In this document: piece by piece, positions 18,932 to 27,038 of the stretch
Layout of the letters: every line of letters begins with the position of its first letter
Position numbering within the stretch: position 1 is the stretch's first letter
NCBI RefSeq assembly: GCF_014656545.1
Contig: NZ_BNDS01000005.1
Span: forward strand, 122,900-186,899
DNA length: 64,000 nt
Direction: 5' to 3'
Source of the DNA: Neobacillus kokaensis
Lineage (GTDB): Bacteria; Bacillota; Bacilli; Bacillales; Cytobacillaceae
The notes under the pieces: generated by a model
The model's database searches: none
Told to the model about the DNA's origin: nothing
The model's input: the letters and a program-made list of their open reading frames with translations, nothing else
Program-made: the position numbers and the translations under genes

Positions 18932-19870
18932 TCATTTTGCCTGAGGGTTCAGCTTTATTACTTGTTTTTCACTAGTCACAGCATTACGATTGGAGCGGAT
19001 AAAATCATCTATAATGGCAAATAAATTGTATTTGTCTAACACCATCATTTTAGCTGCTGCAATTTTCTCTATTGATTTTTCATATAAATTGTTTTCAATA
19101 CATTCTTCTATTATTTTTATGGACTTTTGAACATCATGTATATCAATGGCCGTAAACACATCTGCATCAAAATAATCACTCAGATTAGGACAGCCGCAGT
19201 AGATTGGATACGCACCACCCAAAAACGTGTCAGTTATTTTTTCTGTCCAATAATCCGTGTGGATACTGTTTTCAATAGCAATATGGTATTTATAATCGGC
19301 AATGGCATTCCATTTATCGTCAATATCCCGAATACCTCTTCCAAATACGTCAATTTTATTTCCAAAATAATCAGATATGGCCCTTACAAATTTCAGCCTG
19401 TTTCGATGTCCCTCAGACCTTGCTTTACTAGAACAAATGACGGAAAGCAATTTATCTTTCTGGTACTCTTTGTGTGCCAAAAGCTGGTCATAATCCTTTG
19501 ATAGTTTAATATTTTTATTCTTTCCTTTAATCAAGCCTATATGCCACGGCAACCCCTGCTCCATATGAATGACATTGGGATGATTTATATTTCTGTGACA
19601 AGTAATGACAGTGTTAAACTGCTTCAAATAGCCCGGTTTAAACCGATATAAGGATGGCGGTTCACCAGTAATCAATATTACATTCTCAGGAGGACACTTG
19701 GTCCTCTCTTCCTTTGTTAATCCTTGATATACAATCCAATAATCGCACTCTTGAATATTTTCATTAAGGAAAAATTGACAGTTCCCCCAGATTCCTTTTG
19801 AACCAGGTGTTTGCCGCAATAAAGGTTCATGCGGGAAACTATTCGAGATCTTCACTTTTATATAATCCAT
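18932..19870 (-). CDS. Fucosyltransferase, glycosyltransferase family 10
   Basis: A 312-residue GT10 enzyme. The family motif is visible in YHIAIENSIHTDYWTEK and the following LGGAYPIYCGCPNL, corresponding to the donor-binding block of alpha-1,3/4-fucosyltransferases. It transfers L-fucose from GDP-fucose to a glycan; acceptor and linkage cannot be predicted. ATG 19870 gives MDYIKVKISNSFP and has GGATGGG about 10 nt upstream. In-frame ATGs at 19885 and 19945 lack good binding sites. Together with gmd, manC and fcl it completes a fucosylation route. No flippase or polymerase lies nearby, so the acceptor may be made elsewhere. Confidence 0.88.
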   Translation of the reverse strand: MDYIKVKISNSFPHEPLLRQTPGSKGIWGNCQFFLNENIQECDYWIVYQGLTKEERTKCPPENVILITGEPPSLYRFKPGYLKQFNTVITCHRNINHPNVIHMEQGLPWHIGLIKGKNKNIKLSKDYDQLLAHKEYQKDKLLSVICSSKARSEGHRNRLKFVRAISDYFGNKIDVFGRGIRDIDDKWNAIADYKYHIAIENSIHTDYWTEKITDTFLGGAYPIYCGCPNLSDYFDADVFTAIDIHDVQKSIKIIEECIENNLYEKSIEKIAAAKMMVLDKYNLFAIIDDFIRSNRNAVTSEKQVIKLNPQAK

Positions 19871-20052
19871 TTTTTGGTTACCCATCCTTTTTAGATGATA
19901 GCTTTTGTAAAAAATAATTGTTCGATATGCTATTTTATGAGACATCTATTCCAACGATTGGGAAGTGGGGTAATTATTTGCATTAACAATTACCGTGAAA
20001 TATTGGTAATTATGGTACCTGGTGGATTTACACAGGCTCAGGACACATGATT

Positions 20053-20069
20053 TGTAATATTTCTGTAAT
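20053..20069 (+). promoter_or_regulatory. WalR box upstream of the LysM/3D gene
   Basis: TGTAAT-ATTTC-TGTAAT fits the WalR consensus TGTWAH-N5-TGTWAH perfectly. It lies about 210 bp upstream of a wall-remodelling gene of the type WalRK controls in Bacillus. A TACTATATA stretch at 20101-20109 may supply the -10. The rest of the 19871-20276 gap shows no gene. Confidence 0.65.
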
Positions 20070-20276
20070 AAATACAAAGCGCATGAGGCTGGGATTTTTG
20101 TACTATATACGCCCTAATTGAGCAATGTTTTCTGATTATTCAATCTATTTAGAAATGTTATTGCAATATACCTGCCATATGTGTCATTAATTTAACATCT
20201 CCTTGTTCTTTGTCTCAGAAAAATACATGTTACGATTATGAAAACTTAGCAACCAAAGAACATGGAGGGTAATAGA

Positions 20277-21026
20277 ATGCTTAACAAAATAAAAGTGATC
20301 ATTTCAGCAGCTGTACTCTCATTGGCTGTCAGTGCTAATGTACAAGCTGCGACAATTACAGTAAAAAAGGGAGACACCCTTTGGGATCTATCACGCGATA
20401 ATCATACATCTGTTGAAAATATCCAAAAGATCAATCATCTCACGTCAGACCTTATTCATCCGGGAGATGAACTAGCCGTTGCAAAGGAAAAACATTATAC
20501 AGTGAAAAAAGAAGATACATTAATAGATATTGCCAAGGAACAACACGTAACGGTGTCACAAATTAAGGAATGGAATGATTTACTTACGAATATGATCCAT
20601 CCTGGACTTGATTTAGTAATCTATCAAGAAATAGATACAACTAAGAAAGACAAAAAAGAAAAAGTAACAAAACCAGCTAAACAAAAGGTAAAGGCAGCAT
20701 CTATTGATAAAAAGGAAGTAAAAGCTCGTACCGATAAAAAGATTATTAACGTCAAAGCCACAGCCTATACAGCATACTGTGAGGGATGCTCCGGTACCAC
20801 TGCTACTGGAATTGACCTTAGAGCAAATCCAAATAAAAAGGTTATTGCAGTAGACCCATCCGTAATACCTCTTGGCAGCAAGGTATATGTAGAAGGCTTT
20901 GGTGAAGCAATCGCCGGAGATACTGGGGGCGCCATCAAAGGTAATCGAATCGATGTCTTTATCCCGTCTGAAGACGATGCCAACGAATTTGGTGTCCAAC
21001 ATTTAAAGGTAACCATTTTAGATTAA
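20277..21026 (+). CDS. Secreted LysM and 3D-domain wall protein (YocH-like)
   Basis: A 249-residue exported protein. The signal peptide ends after VQA near residue 24. Two LysM modules follow (about 25-70 and 72-115; VKKGDTLWDLS and VKKEDTLIDIA), then a Lys-rich linker. The C-terminal 3D domain (about 165-249) has three conserved Asp (AVDPSVIPLG, GDTGG, NRIDVF), as in YocH/YabE and the MltA/Rpf lytic fold. It probably binds and trims peptidoglycan. ATG 20277 lies 7 nt after GGAGGG. The perfect WalR box upstream fits regulation by cell-wall state. Confidence 0.9.
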   Translation: MLNKIKVIISAAVLSLAVSANVQAATITVKKGDTLWDLSRDNHTSVENIQKINHLTSDLIHPGDELAVAKEKHYTVKKEDTLIDIAKEQHVTVSQIKEWNDLLTNMIHPGLDLVIYQEIDTTKKDKKEKVTKPAKQKVKAASIDKKEVKARTDKKIINVKATAYTAYCEGCSGTTATGIDLRANPNKKVIAVDPSVIPLGSKVYVEGFGEAIAGDTGGAIKGNRIDVFIPSEDDANEFGVQHLKVTILD

Positions 21027-21034
21027 TGAAACGT

Positions 21035-21075
21035 GGGACTGGTTCTACAGTTTCAATAACAAAAGAACCAGCCCC
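21035..21075 (+). repeat. GGGACTGGTTCT hairpin
   Basis: GGGACTGGTTCT (21035-21046) pairs with AGAACCAGCCCC (21064-21075), one mismatch. No T-run follows directly, so it is a weak terminator for the LysM/3D gene or a dispersed hairpin of the same style as those at 12089 and 41534. Confidence 0.6.
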
Positions 21076-21117
21076 AGGTTTCCCCAATGCTGCCAAAAAA
21101 TTTTTTTGAATTCCCTA

Positions 21118-21146
21118 TTGCAATTTTATTTTCATGCTGATACTAT
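21118..21146 (+). promoter_or_regulatory. sigma-A promoter of the carboxynorspermidine operon
   Basis: TTGCAA (21118-21123), 17-bp spacer, TACTAT (21141-21146), with an extended TGA just before the -10. Transcription would start near 21153, about 460 nt ahead of the first gene. Confidence 0.75.
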
Positions 21147-21152
21147 AAAGTA

Positions 21153-21610
21153 GCATTTAATTGGAAAGCTGATATTCATACTTTGAGTCTTTCCAGCAGA
21201 TAATTTAGACCACTTCCTATTGGGAGTTAAGGCCATACGGACAGCCGGGTCGAATGCCGATTGGCAACTATAGTTGCCCCTATTGATTGAGTTAAAAGCT
21301 CAAATTTTATAAGTTGGTTACTTTACAACCAGTGCGCATGACGCACACAACTTGTGAAATGGTCAATAAGAGTGGTAAAAGTAATTATTTGCTATATAGA
21401 CTCTGATCATATTTTGATATAGTTTGAATATTAAAGAGCTTTCTGCCATCAGGTTAGACTTTCATGGCAATAATATACTTGTGTCTTTTTCATGGGTATA
21501 TTTATGCTTTTTAATAATAAGATTATGTCGAAGCAAGTGTTGTGCGCGAATAGGCGTTTTTACACTTGCTTTTTTTGTTGCAAAAAAATTCACTTGGGGG
21601 GAAACGAAAC
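21153..21610 (+). promoter_or_regulatory. Long structured 5' leader, unassigned riboswitch candidate
   Basis: Between a clear promoter and a clear terminator lie about 380 nt of non-coding sequence rich in helices. These are TGGAAAG/CTTTCCA (21162-21195), ACTTCC/GGGAGT (21212-21227), a perfect palindrome GGCAACTATAGTTGCC (21263-21278), TGAG/CTCA (21288-21302), and a three-way junction (21311-21353) of AAGTTG/CAACTT enclosing GTT/AAC and GTGCG/CGCAC. The 21228-21278 part is GC-rich against its surroundings. I could not match it to SAM, lysine, TPP, purine, M-box, ydaO, GEMM, cobalamin, T-box or ykkC consensus. It precedes polyamine genes, so a polyamine or precursor sensor is a reasonable guess. 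Confidence 0.6.
21531..21576 (+). terminator. Leader terminator upstream of the carboxynorspermidine operon
   Basis: AAGCAAGTGT (21531-21540) pairs with ACACTTGCTT (21562-21571), followed by a run of Ts. It ends about 35 nt before the first gene, so read-through must be controlled or partial for that gene to be expressed. Confidence 0.88.
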
Positions 21611-22849
21611 ATGGGAAAAGCACTTATTATCGGAGCTGGCGGTGTAGCATCTGTTGCCGTCCACAAATGTGTTCAAAACAGCGAAGTATTTGAGGAAATT
21701 TGTATCGCAAGCCGGACAAAATCAAAATGTGATGAGCTAAAGGCAAAGCTTGACGGCGGTAAAACAAAAATTACAACTGCTCAAGTTGACGCAGATAATG
21801 TAGATGAGCTAATTGCGTTAATTAACGAAGTAAAACCAGACATCGTCATGAACTTAGCATTACCTTACCAAGACTTAACGATCATGGATGCCTGCCTGGC
21901 TACTAAAACTCATTATATGGATACTGCCAACTACGAGCCGGAAGATACGGCAAAATTTGAATACAAATGGCAGTGGGAATACAAAGAGCGCTTTGAAAAA
22001 GCCGGTATTACAGCTCTTCTTGGCTCAGGTTTTGACCCAGGTGTAACAGGCGTATTCTCAGCTTACGCATTAAAGCATTATTTTGATGAAATCGAATATA
22101 TCGACATTCTTGACTGTAACGGCGGTGACCACGGCTATCCGTTTGCTACTAACTTCAACCCTGAAATCAATATCCGTGAAGTTTCTGCTAATGGACGTTA
22201 CTGGGAAAATGGCGAATGGATTGAAACAGATCCAATGGAGATCAAGCGTGTCTATAACTTCGCTGAAGTAGGCGAAAAAGATATGTATTTGCTTTACCAT
22301 GAAGAGCTTGAATCACTTGCGAAAAACATGCCAGGACTTAAGCGCATCCGTTTCTTCATGACTTTCGGCCAAAGCTATCTTACACACCTAAAAGCACTTG
22401 AAAATGTAGGAATGACTTCTATCGAGCCAATTGAATTCGAAGGAAAACAAATCATTCCGCTTCAGTTCTTGAAGGCTGTATTACCAGATCCTGCAACACT
22501 TGGCCCGCGTACAGTCGGTAAAACAAATATCGGTTGTATTTTCAGAGGGAAAAAGGATGGAAAAGACAAAACCTATTACGTATACAATGTTTGTGACCAC
22601 CAAGAATGCTATAAAGAAGTAGGTTCACAAGCCGTTTCTTACACAACTGGCGTTCCTGCAATGATCGGTGCTGCCATGATCTTAACTGGCAAATGGAACA
22701 AAGCAGGCGTTTACAATATCGAAGAATTTGATCCAGATCCATTCATGGAAGAGTTAAACAAATGGGGACTTCCATGGGTAGAAGACTTCAATCCAGTGCT
22801 TGTTGATGATGAGCCTGTAAAAACGAAAAATCCGGAGTTCGTTCGCTAA
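21611..22849 (+). CDS. Carboxynorspermidine synthase (saccharopine dehydrogenase family)
   Basis: A 412-residue cytoplasmic NADPH-dependent enzyme. It condenses aspartate semialdehyde with a diamine (diaminopropane or putrescine) to carboxynorspermidine or carboxyspermidine. The Rossmann motif GAGGVASVAVHKC is at the N-terminus. Residues around GSGFDPGVTGVFSAYA and the C-terminal block through WGLPWVEDFNP match the CASDH/Lys1-like family. ATG 21611 follows GGGGGG by 8 nt. The decarboxylase starts 1 bp after its stop, which identifies the pathway. Substrate choice (norspermidine or spermidine branch) is not readable. Confidence 0.92.
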   Translation: MGKALIIGAGGVASVAVHKCVQNSEVFEEICIASRTKSKCDELKAKLDGGKTKITTAQVDADNVDELIALINEVKPDIVMNLALPYQDLTIMDACLATKTHYMDTANYEPEDTAKFEYKWQWEYKERFEKAGITALLGSGFDPGVTGVFSAYALKHYFDEIEYIDILDCNGGDHGYPFATNFNPEINIREVSANGRYWENGEWIETDPMEIKRVYNFAEVGEKDMYLLYHEELESLAKNMPGLKRIRFFMTFGQSYLTHLKALENVGMTSIEPIEFEGKQIIPLQFLKAVLPDPATLGPRTVGKTNIGCIFRGKKDGKDKTYYVYNVCDHQECYKEVGSQAVSYTTGVPAMIGAAMILTGKWNKAGVYNIEEFDPDPFMEELNKWGLPWVEDFNPVLVDDEPVKTKNPEFVR

Positions 22850-22850
22850 G

Positions 22851-23978
22851 ATGCGGTTCGAAGAATTACCAACACCTTGTTATGTGGTTGATGAGGGGCT
22901 GTTGGAAAAAAACTTAAAAATCCTGAACGGTGTCATGGAGCGTACAGGAGCTAAGATAGTTTTAGCACAAAAAGCCTTTTCTATGACAACAATGTATCCC
23001 CTCATTGGAAAATATTTAAGCGGTACAACAGCAAGCGGGTTGTACGAAGCACGGCTGGGCTACGAAGAAATGGGCAAAGAGAATCATGTCTTTGCCCCTG
23101 CCTATCGTGAAGATGAAATAGATGAAATTATCTCAATCTGTGATCATATTATTTTTAATTCCTTTTCACAGCTGGAGAAGTTTAAAGATAAAGCCCTTAA
23201 GGCTGGCAGGAAAATTGGATTGCGCATTAATCCACAATGCTCAACCCAGATTGGACATGCTATTTATGACCCATGTTCACCAGGTTCTAGATTCGGTGTA
23301 ATCAAAGAGCATTTCCGCCCTGATTTGCTTGAAGGTGTGTCTGGACTGCATTTCCACACACTCTGTCAGCAAAACTCTGACGACTTAGAAACTACGCTTA
23401 ATGCTGTGGAAGAAAAGTTTGGCGAATGGCTGCCGCAAATGGAATGGATCAACTTTGGTGGCGGGCACCATATCACAAGGGAAGATTATGATATCCCTCG
23501 CCTTGAGGCTTGCATTAAGAGAATGCAGGAGAATTACGGATTGGAAGTTTATCTTGAGCCAGGTGAAGCGGTTGCACTTAATGCCGGATATCTGGTTACC
23601 TCGGTCCTTGATTTCCATCAAAATGGAATGGAAATTGCGATTCTTGACACTTCTGCAACCTGCCACATGCCGGATGTACTGGAAATGCCTTATCGCCCAC
23701 CGTTATTTGGCTCAGGTGAAGCAGGAGAAAAACCTTTTACATATCGTCTTGGCGGTCAAACTTGCCTTACAGGCGATGTGATTGGAGATTATTCTTTTGA
23801 TCAGCCATTAAACAGCGGCGACCGCTTAGTCTTTGGTGATATGGCCATCTATACAATGGTCAAAAATACTACATTTAACGGCATGGCATTACCGGCTATT
23901 GCCATCAAAGACAAAAACGGAGATTGCCGTGTTGTCCAACAATTCGGCTATCAAGATTTTAAAATGAGACTTGCGTAG
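22851..23978 (+). CDS. nspC: Carboxynorspermidine decarboxylase
   Basis: A 375-residue fold III PLP enzyme (alanine racemase / ornithine decarboxylase fold) that removes the carboxyl group to give norspermidine or spermidine. The PLP lysine lies in VLAQKAFSM near residue 41. HFHTLCQQN and EPGEAVALNAG line the cofactor site, and CHMPDVLEMPYRPP carries the catalytic Cys and Asp typical of CANSDC. It starts one base after the synthase stop, with GGAG inside the upstream gene, so the pair is translationally coupled. No S-adenosylmethionine decarboxylase is nearby, which fits the alternative polyamine route. Confidence 0.94.
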   Translation: MRFEELPTPCYVVDEGLLEKNLKILNGVMERTGAKIVLAQKAFSMTTMYPLIGKYLSGTTASGLYEARLGYEEMGKENHVFAPAYREDEIDEIISICDHIIFNSFSQLEKFKDKALKAGRKIGLRINPQCSTQIGHAIYDPCSPGSRFGVIKEHFRPDLLEGVSGLHFHTLCQQNSDDLETTLNAVEEKFGEWLPQMEWINFGGGHHITREDYDIPRLEACIKRMQENYGLEVYLEPGEAVALNAGYLVTSVLDFHQNGMEIAILDTSATCHMPDVLEMPYRPPLFGSGEAGEKPFTYRLGGQTCLTGDVIGDYSFDQPLNSGDRLVFGDMAIYTMVKNTTFNGMALPAIAIKDKNGDCRVVQQFGYQDFKMRLA

Positions 23979-23991
23979 CAACATGCATAAA

Positions 23992-24047
23992 AGAAAAAAG
24001 GATGCCAAAAAGCCTTGTAAAAGACTCTTTTGGCACCCTTTTTTCTT
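23992..24047. terminator. Bidirectional terminator
   Basis: AAAAAAGGATGCCAAAAAG pairs with CTCTTTTGGCACCCTTTTTT. It serves nspC and the convergent histidine kinase gene. Confidence 0.88.
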
Positions 24048-24060
24048 TTCTCTTTCTTAA

Positions 24061-26406
24061 CTAAGATTCCTCACTCGGGATGTGGATTTGTCCCGTCCGA
24101 TCTTTCTGTAATAGTGTTTGAAAAATGATGTTTGAGAGTTTACTTGGCTGGTAGGGCTTAATTAAATACTCGTTTGCCCCCAGTGCTTTTCCCTTTTCCT
24201 TATCATCTAACGCAGAAGAAATAAAGATTGGAATGGTTTTTAAGTCTTCTATGGCCTTAACCTGTTTAATAAACTCCCATCCGTCCATTACATTTTCACC
24301 AAGCATGATATCTAGAACGATGACATCAGGGTGATTAGCTTCGATTGAGGCTAACGCCGCTTCGCCCGTTGAAAATACCTTGACGTGAAAATTACTTTCC
24401 TCTAATTCAGTGTGTAACAGAGAAGCATGACTAAGATCATCTTCCACGATAATGACGGTAAATTTCCCTGTTTGATGCTGAACTGGCTCTGGCTGTATAT
24501 CTTTCGTACTTCTTGTAATTCCAGTTACCAGTGGAAAACGAACGGTAAACAAACTGCCCTCTTGAGGAGCAGAACTAACAGAAACATCTCCATCATGTGC
24601 CTTGACGATTTCCTTTACAATCGCCAATCCAAGTCCTGTTCCACCAATTTTCCGCCGGTCGGAATTATCTACTCGATAGAACTTTGTAAATAACTTATCC
24701 AGCGCATCTGCAGGGATTCCAAGCCCTTCATCTTTAATAGCAATTTTTAAGCTGGAAGCCTCTTCAAAGACCGTCACAAAAATATTACCTCCACCGGGGG
24801 AATACTTAATGGCATTGCTTATTAAATTATTAAACACCTGCGATAGTTTATCCTTATCACCAAAAACAACGGTATGGCTGGTTTTTGCCTCAAAATGTAT
24901 CACATGCTGTGGATGATTGACTTCATAGGCCTCTATAATCGGCTGCAGAATGGGAATGACGTCCTCATATTTTTTTTCATACGTTTGTTTCCCGGATTCC
25001 ATTCTTTGAACATCCAAGAAGTCATTAATCAGTGCTGTTAACCTTCTGGCCTCCTGGTAAATCGTCGTTAAATATTTCTTTTGGCGCACTGGTTTTAATT
25101 CTTTATTCAGCATTAGCTCTGTAAACCCTAGCACACTTGCCAGCGGTGTCCGCAGTTCATGACTGACAGTACTGACAAATTCGGATTTCATCACATCGAC
25201 TTCATATTCCTTCGTGATATCACGATGAACAATAACTGTCCCAATTTTTTCACCGTCCCGTGTCAGCGCCTCACAGTATACTCGTACAACCCTTTTAGCT
25301 GGGCTGTGCTGATGGTAGATGGTGGATGACTGAATGGTTTCTTGCGCTATTACAACCTGATCGAAAAATCGTTTTAATTCGTCCTCATTTTCAACTATTT
25401 TTATTAATGCGGCACACCATTCTTCATAATTCTTATGAATGATTGCAGAGGAATTGATACCAGATAGATCACACAGCTTTTGATTTACTTGAATAACTTG
25501 TCCTGTTGTATCTATTAATTGGATTCCCTCATTAATAGTATCTAATATATTTTGTGTAAGCAGGCGTTCCTCTTCAGCTTGTTCATATAACTTGCGTAAA
25601 TCGTGTTCTTTTTCTTGTATGCTCTTGCTCATTTTTTCAAAAGCCCTGGAGAGTAAACCCAATTCATCTTGGCGATTTGCCGCATCTGTAAATACGATCG
25701 TATGTCCCTTTGCAATTTCACTCGCTGCCATCGTAAGATTTTTTAACGGGCGTCCAATTTTGCCTAACATATATCGAGTCAGTAAACCCATTCCGCTTAT
25801 TAATAGCAATAGAATAACAGCACATACTAATTGACTTAGAATTATCTTATCATCTTGCTCGTCATGCAGCTCAATATTGTGCTGTTTCAAGGTATCGGTA
25901 TAACTTTTTAAATTGCTTTGATACTCGCGGATGGTCTGAGACCCCTTTTGTGTAACAGCAATCCCCGTAATCTCTTCCAATTTACCGGCAGCATCATACA
26001 ATGCTTTAGACCTTGGCATTGCGTCGTAAAAATAATAGTTGTAAAAGTCCTCGGCATGATTGATAAACCGACGATCATCGTCATCATCTGCCAGCGCTTT
26101 TAATGCCGTCAAGCGATCCTTCACAATATGCTGTTGTTCCACAACCTCTTTATAAAAACTAGGTTCCCCATTAAAGGCAAAATAAGCTCGCATTTCAGAA
26201 ATCGCCAAATTAAACGCATAATTAAGCTCTGATGCATAGAGCTGTTTTTGCTGCAGCTGTTTGTTTGTTGTTTCAAATTGTTTCTGGATTTGGTTTTGAT
26301 AGATTAATAATGCTGTCATTAGTAAACTGAATGCCACTATGATGGTAATCATTAACATACTAAATTGTTTCGTCAGGCTTGTTTTTAAGTGCTTAGGTCG
26401 TTTCAC
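24061..26406 (-). CDS. Membrane hybrid sensor histidine kinase
   Basis: A 781-residue protein. TM1 is about 15-37 and TM2 about 188-210, with a helical extracellular sensor between them (CHASE3/MCP-like length). HAMP (about 211-265), PAS (about 285-400), HisKA with SHELRTP (His near 416), HATPase (NLISNAIKYSPGG, GTGLGLAI) and a C-terminal receiver (about 652-770; VIVLDIML phospho-Asp, LIKPY Lys) follow. GTG 26406 has GAGG upstream and overlaps the preceding receiver gene by 14 bp. Hybrid kinases are uncommon in Bacillus. An HPt-bearing protein at 32730-33908 could receive its phosphate. The signal is unknown. Confidence 0.93.
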   Translation of the reverse strand: MKRPKHLKTSLTKQFSMLMITIIVAFSLLMTALLIYQNQIQKQFETTNKQLQQKQLYASELNYAFNLAISEMRAYFAFNGEPSFYKEVVEQQHIVKDRLTALKALADDDDDRRFINHAEDFYNYYFYDAMPRSKALYDAAGKLEEITGIAVTQKGSQTIREYQSNLKSYTDTLKQHNIELHDEQDDKIILSQLVCAVILLLLISGMGLLTRYMLGKIGRPLKNLTMAASEIAKGHTIVFTDAANRQDELGLLSRAFEKMSKSIQEKEHDLRKLYEQAEEERLLTQNILDTINEGIQLIDTTGQVIQVNQKLCDLSGINSSAIIHKNYEEWCAALIKIVENEDELKRFFDQVVIAQETIQSSTIYHQHSPAKRVVRVYCEALTRDGEKIGTVIVHRDITKEYEVDVMKSEFVSTVSHELRTPLASVLGFTELMLNKELKPVRQKKYLTTIYQEARRLTALINDFLDVQRMESGKQTYEKKYEDVIPILQPIIEAYEVNHPQHVIHFEAKTSHTVVFGDKDKLSQVFNNLISNAIKYSPGGGNIFVTVFEEASSLKIAIKDEGLGIPADALDKLFTKFYRVDNSDRRKIGGTGLGLAIVKEIVKAHDGDVSVSSAPQEGSLFTVRFPLVTGITRSTKDIQPEPVQHQTGKFTVIIVEDDLSHASLLHTELEESNFHVKVFSTGEAALASIEANHPDVIVLDIMLGENVMDGWEFIKQVKAIEDLKTIPIFISSALDDKEKGKALGANEYLIKPYQPSKLSNIIFQTLLQKDRTGQIHIPSEES

Positions 26407-26758
26407 TTAAGATTTCCTCAATTCTGTCGACAAGTTCAAGCGGGCTGAATGGTTTACTCATGAAATAATCCGCACCAGCATCTAATACTTTCTGTTGTTC
26501 GGATGCCTGATTTTTAGCACTCAACATCATAATTTTTGTTCCGTTCTGTTCCCTGCGGAGCATTTCAATTAGCTCAAGACCCGTATACACGGGCATCATA
26601 TAATCTAATAAGATTAGATCATACGTATTTTTTTGGATATGCTGGTATGCTTCTTCCCCGTCACAGGCTTCATCGATGTGATAACCCTCATCTTCGAGCG
26701 TATCTACGACCAGCATCCGGAGTACTTCTTCATCTTCAGCCAGCAAAATTTTTGCCAT
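26393..26758 (-). CDS. Single-domain response regulator
   Basis: A 121-residue CheY-like receiver with no output domain. Acidic pocket AEDEE, phospho-acceptor in LILLDYMMP, Thr/Ser in MLSAK and Lys in MSKPFSP are all intact. ATG 26758 follows GGGGGG by 9 nt; upstream in-frame codons are poorer. It overlaps and probably is coupled to the hybrid kinase. It likely acts by protein-protein contact or as a phosphate intermediary. Confidence 0.93.
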   Translation of the reverse strand: MAKILLAEDEEVLRMLVVDTLEDEGYHIDEACDGEEAYQHIQKNTYDLILLDYMMPVYTGLELIEMLRREQNGTKIMMLSAKNQASEQQKVLDAGADYFMSKPFSPLELVDRIEEILSETT

Positions 26759-26794
26759 CTTTGTGAATCCCCCCATCATTGCTATTATCTTTTA

Positions 26795-26980
26795 GGCTGT
26801 GTTAAACTTGGCTGTTGATTTGCGCTCCAGGCACGAGCGGTTCGCGGGCGGTTCGGGGAGCCTCCTCGGCGCTGAAAGCGCCTGCGGGGTCTCCCCTGTT
26901 CCGTACTCCCGCAGGAGTCTTCGTGCCTTCCGCTCCAATCAACAGGGTTATAAAAATCAACAACGTCCTTTAACACAGCC
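26795..26980. repeat. MITE-like inverted-repeat element
   Basis: GGCTGTGTTAAA (26795-26806) and TTTAACACAGCC (26969-26980) are perfect 12-bp terminal inverted repeats. Inside lie a second inverted pair (CTGTTGATT with AATCAACAG, and CCAGGCACGA with TCGTGCCTTCC) and a GC-rich centre. The whole element is about 186 bp with no coding capacity, and its composition differs sharply from its neighbours. It resembles small non-autonomous repeats dispersed in Bacillaceae; no target-site duplication is obvious. Confidence 0.75.
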
Positions 26981-26984
26981 ATCT

Positions 26985-27029
26985 TTTTAAAAAATCAGAC
27001 CGGTTAAAGTAAACTTGTTAACCAGTCTG
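26985..27029 (-). terminator. Terminator of the exopolysaccharide operon
   Basis: On the minus strand, CAGACTGGTTAA pairs with TTAACCGGTCTG (one mismatch) and is followed by ATTTTTT. Confidence 0.82.
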
Positions 27030-27038
27030 AATATATCC

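Noticed and set aside
20613-21002. 129-codon minus-strand frame opposite the LysM/3D gene
   Set aside because: Cys/Tyr/Phe-rich translation typical of an antisense shadow; the plus-strand gene has clear domains.
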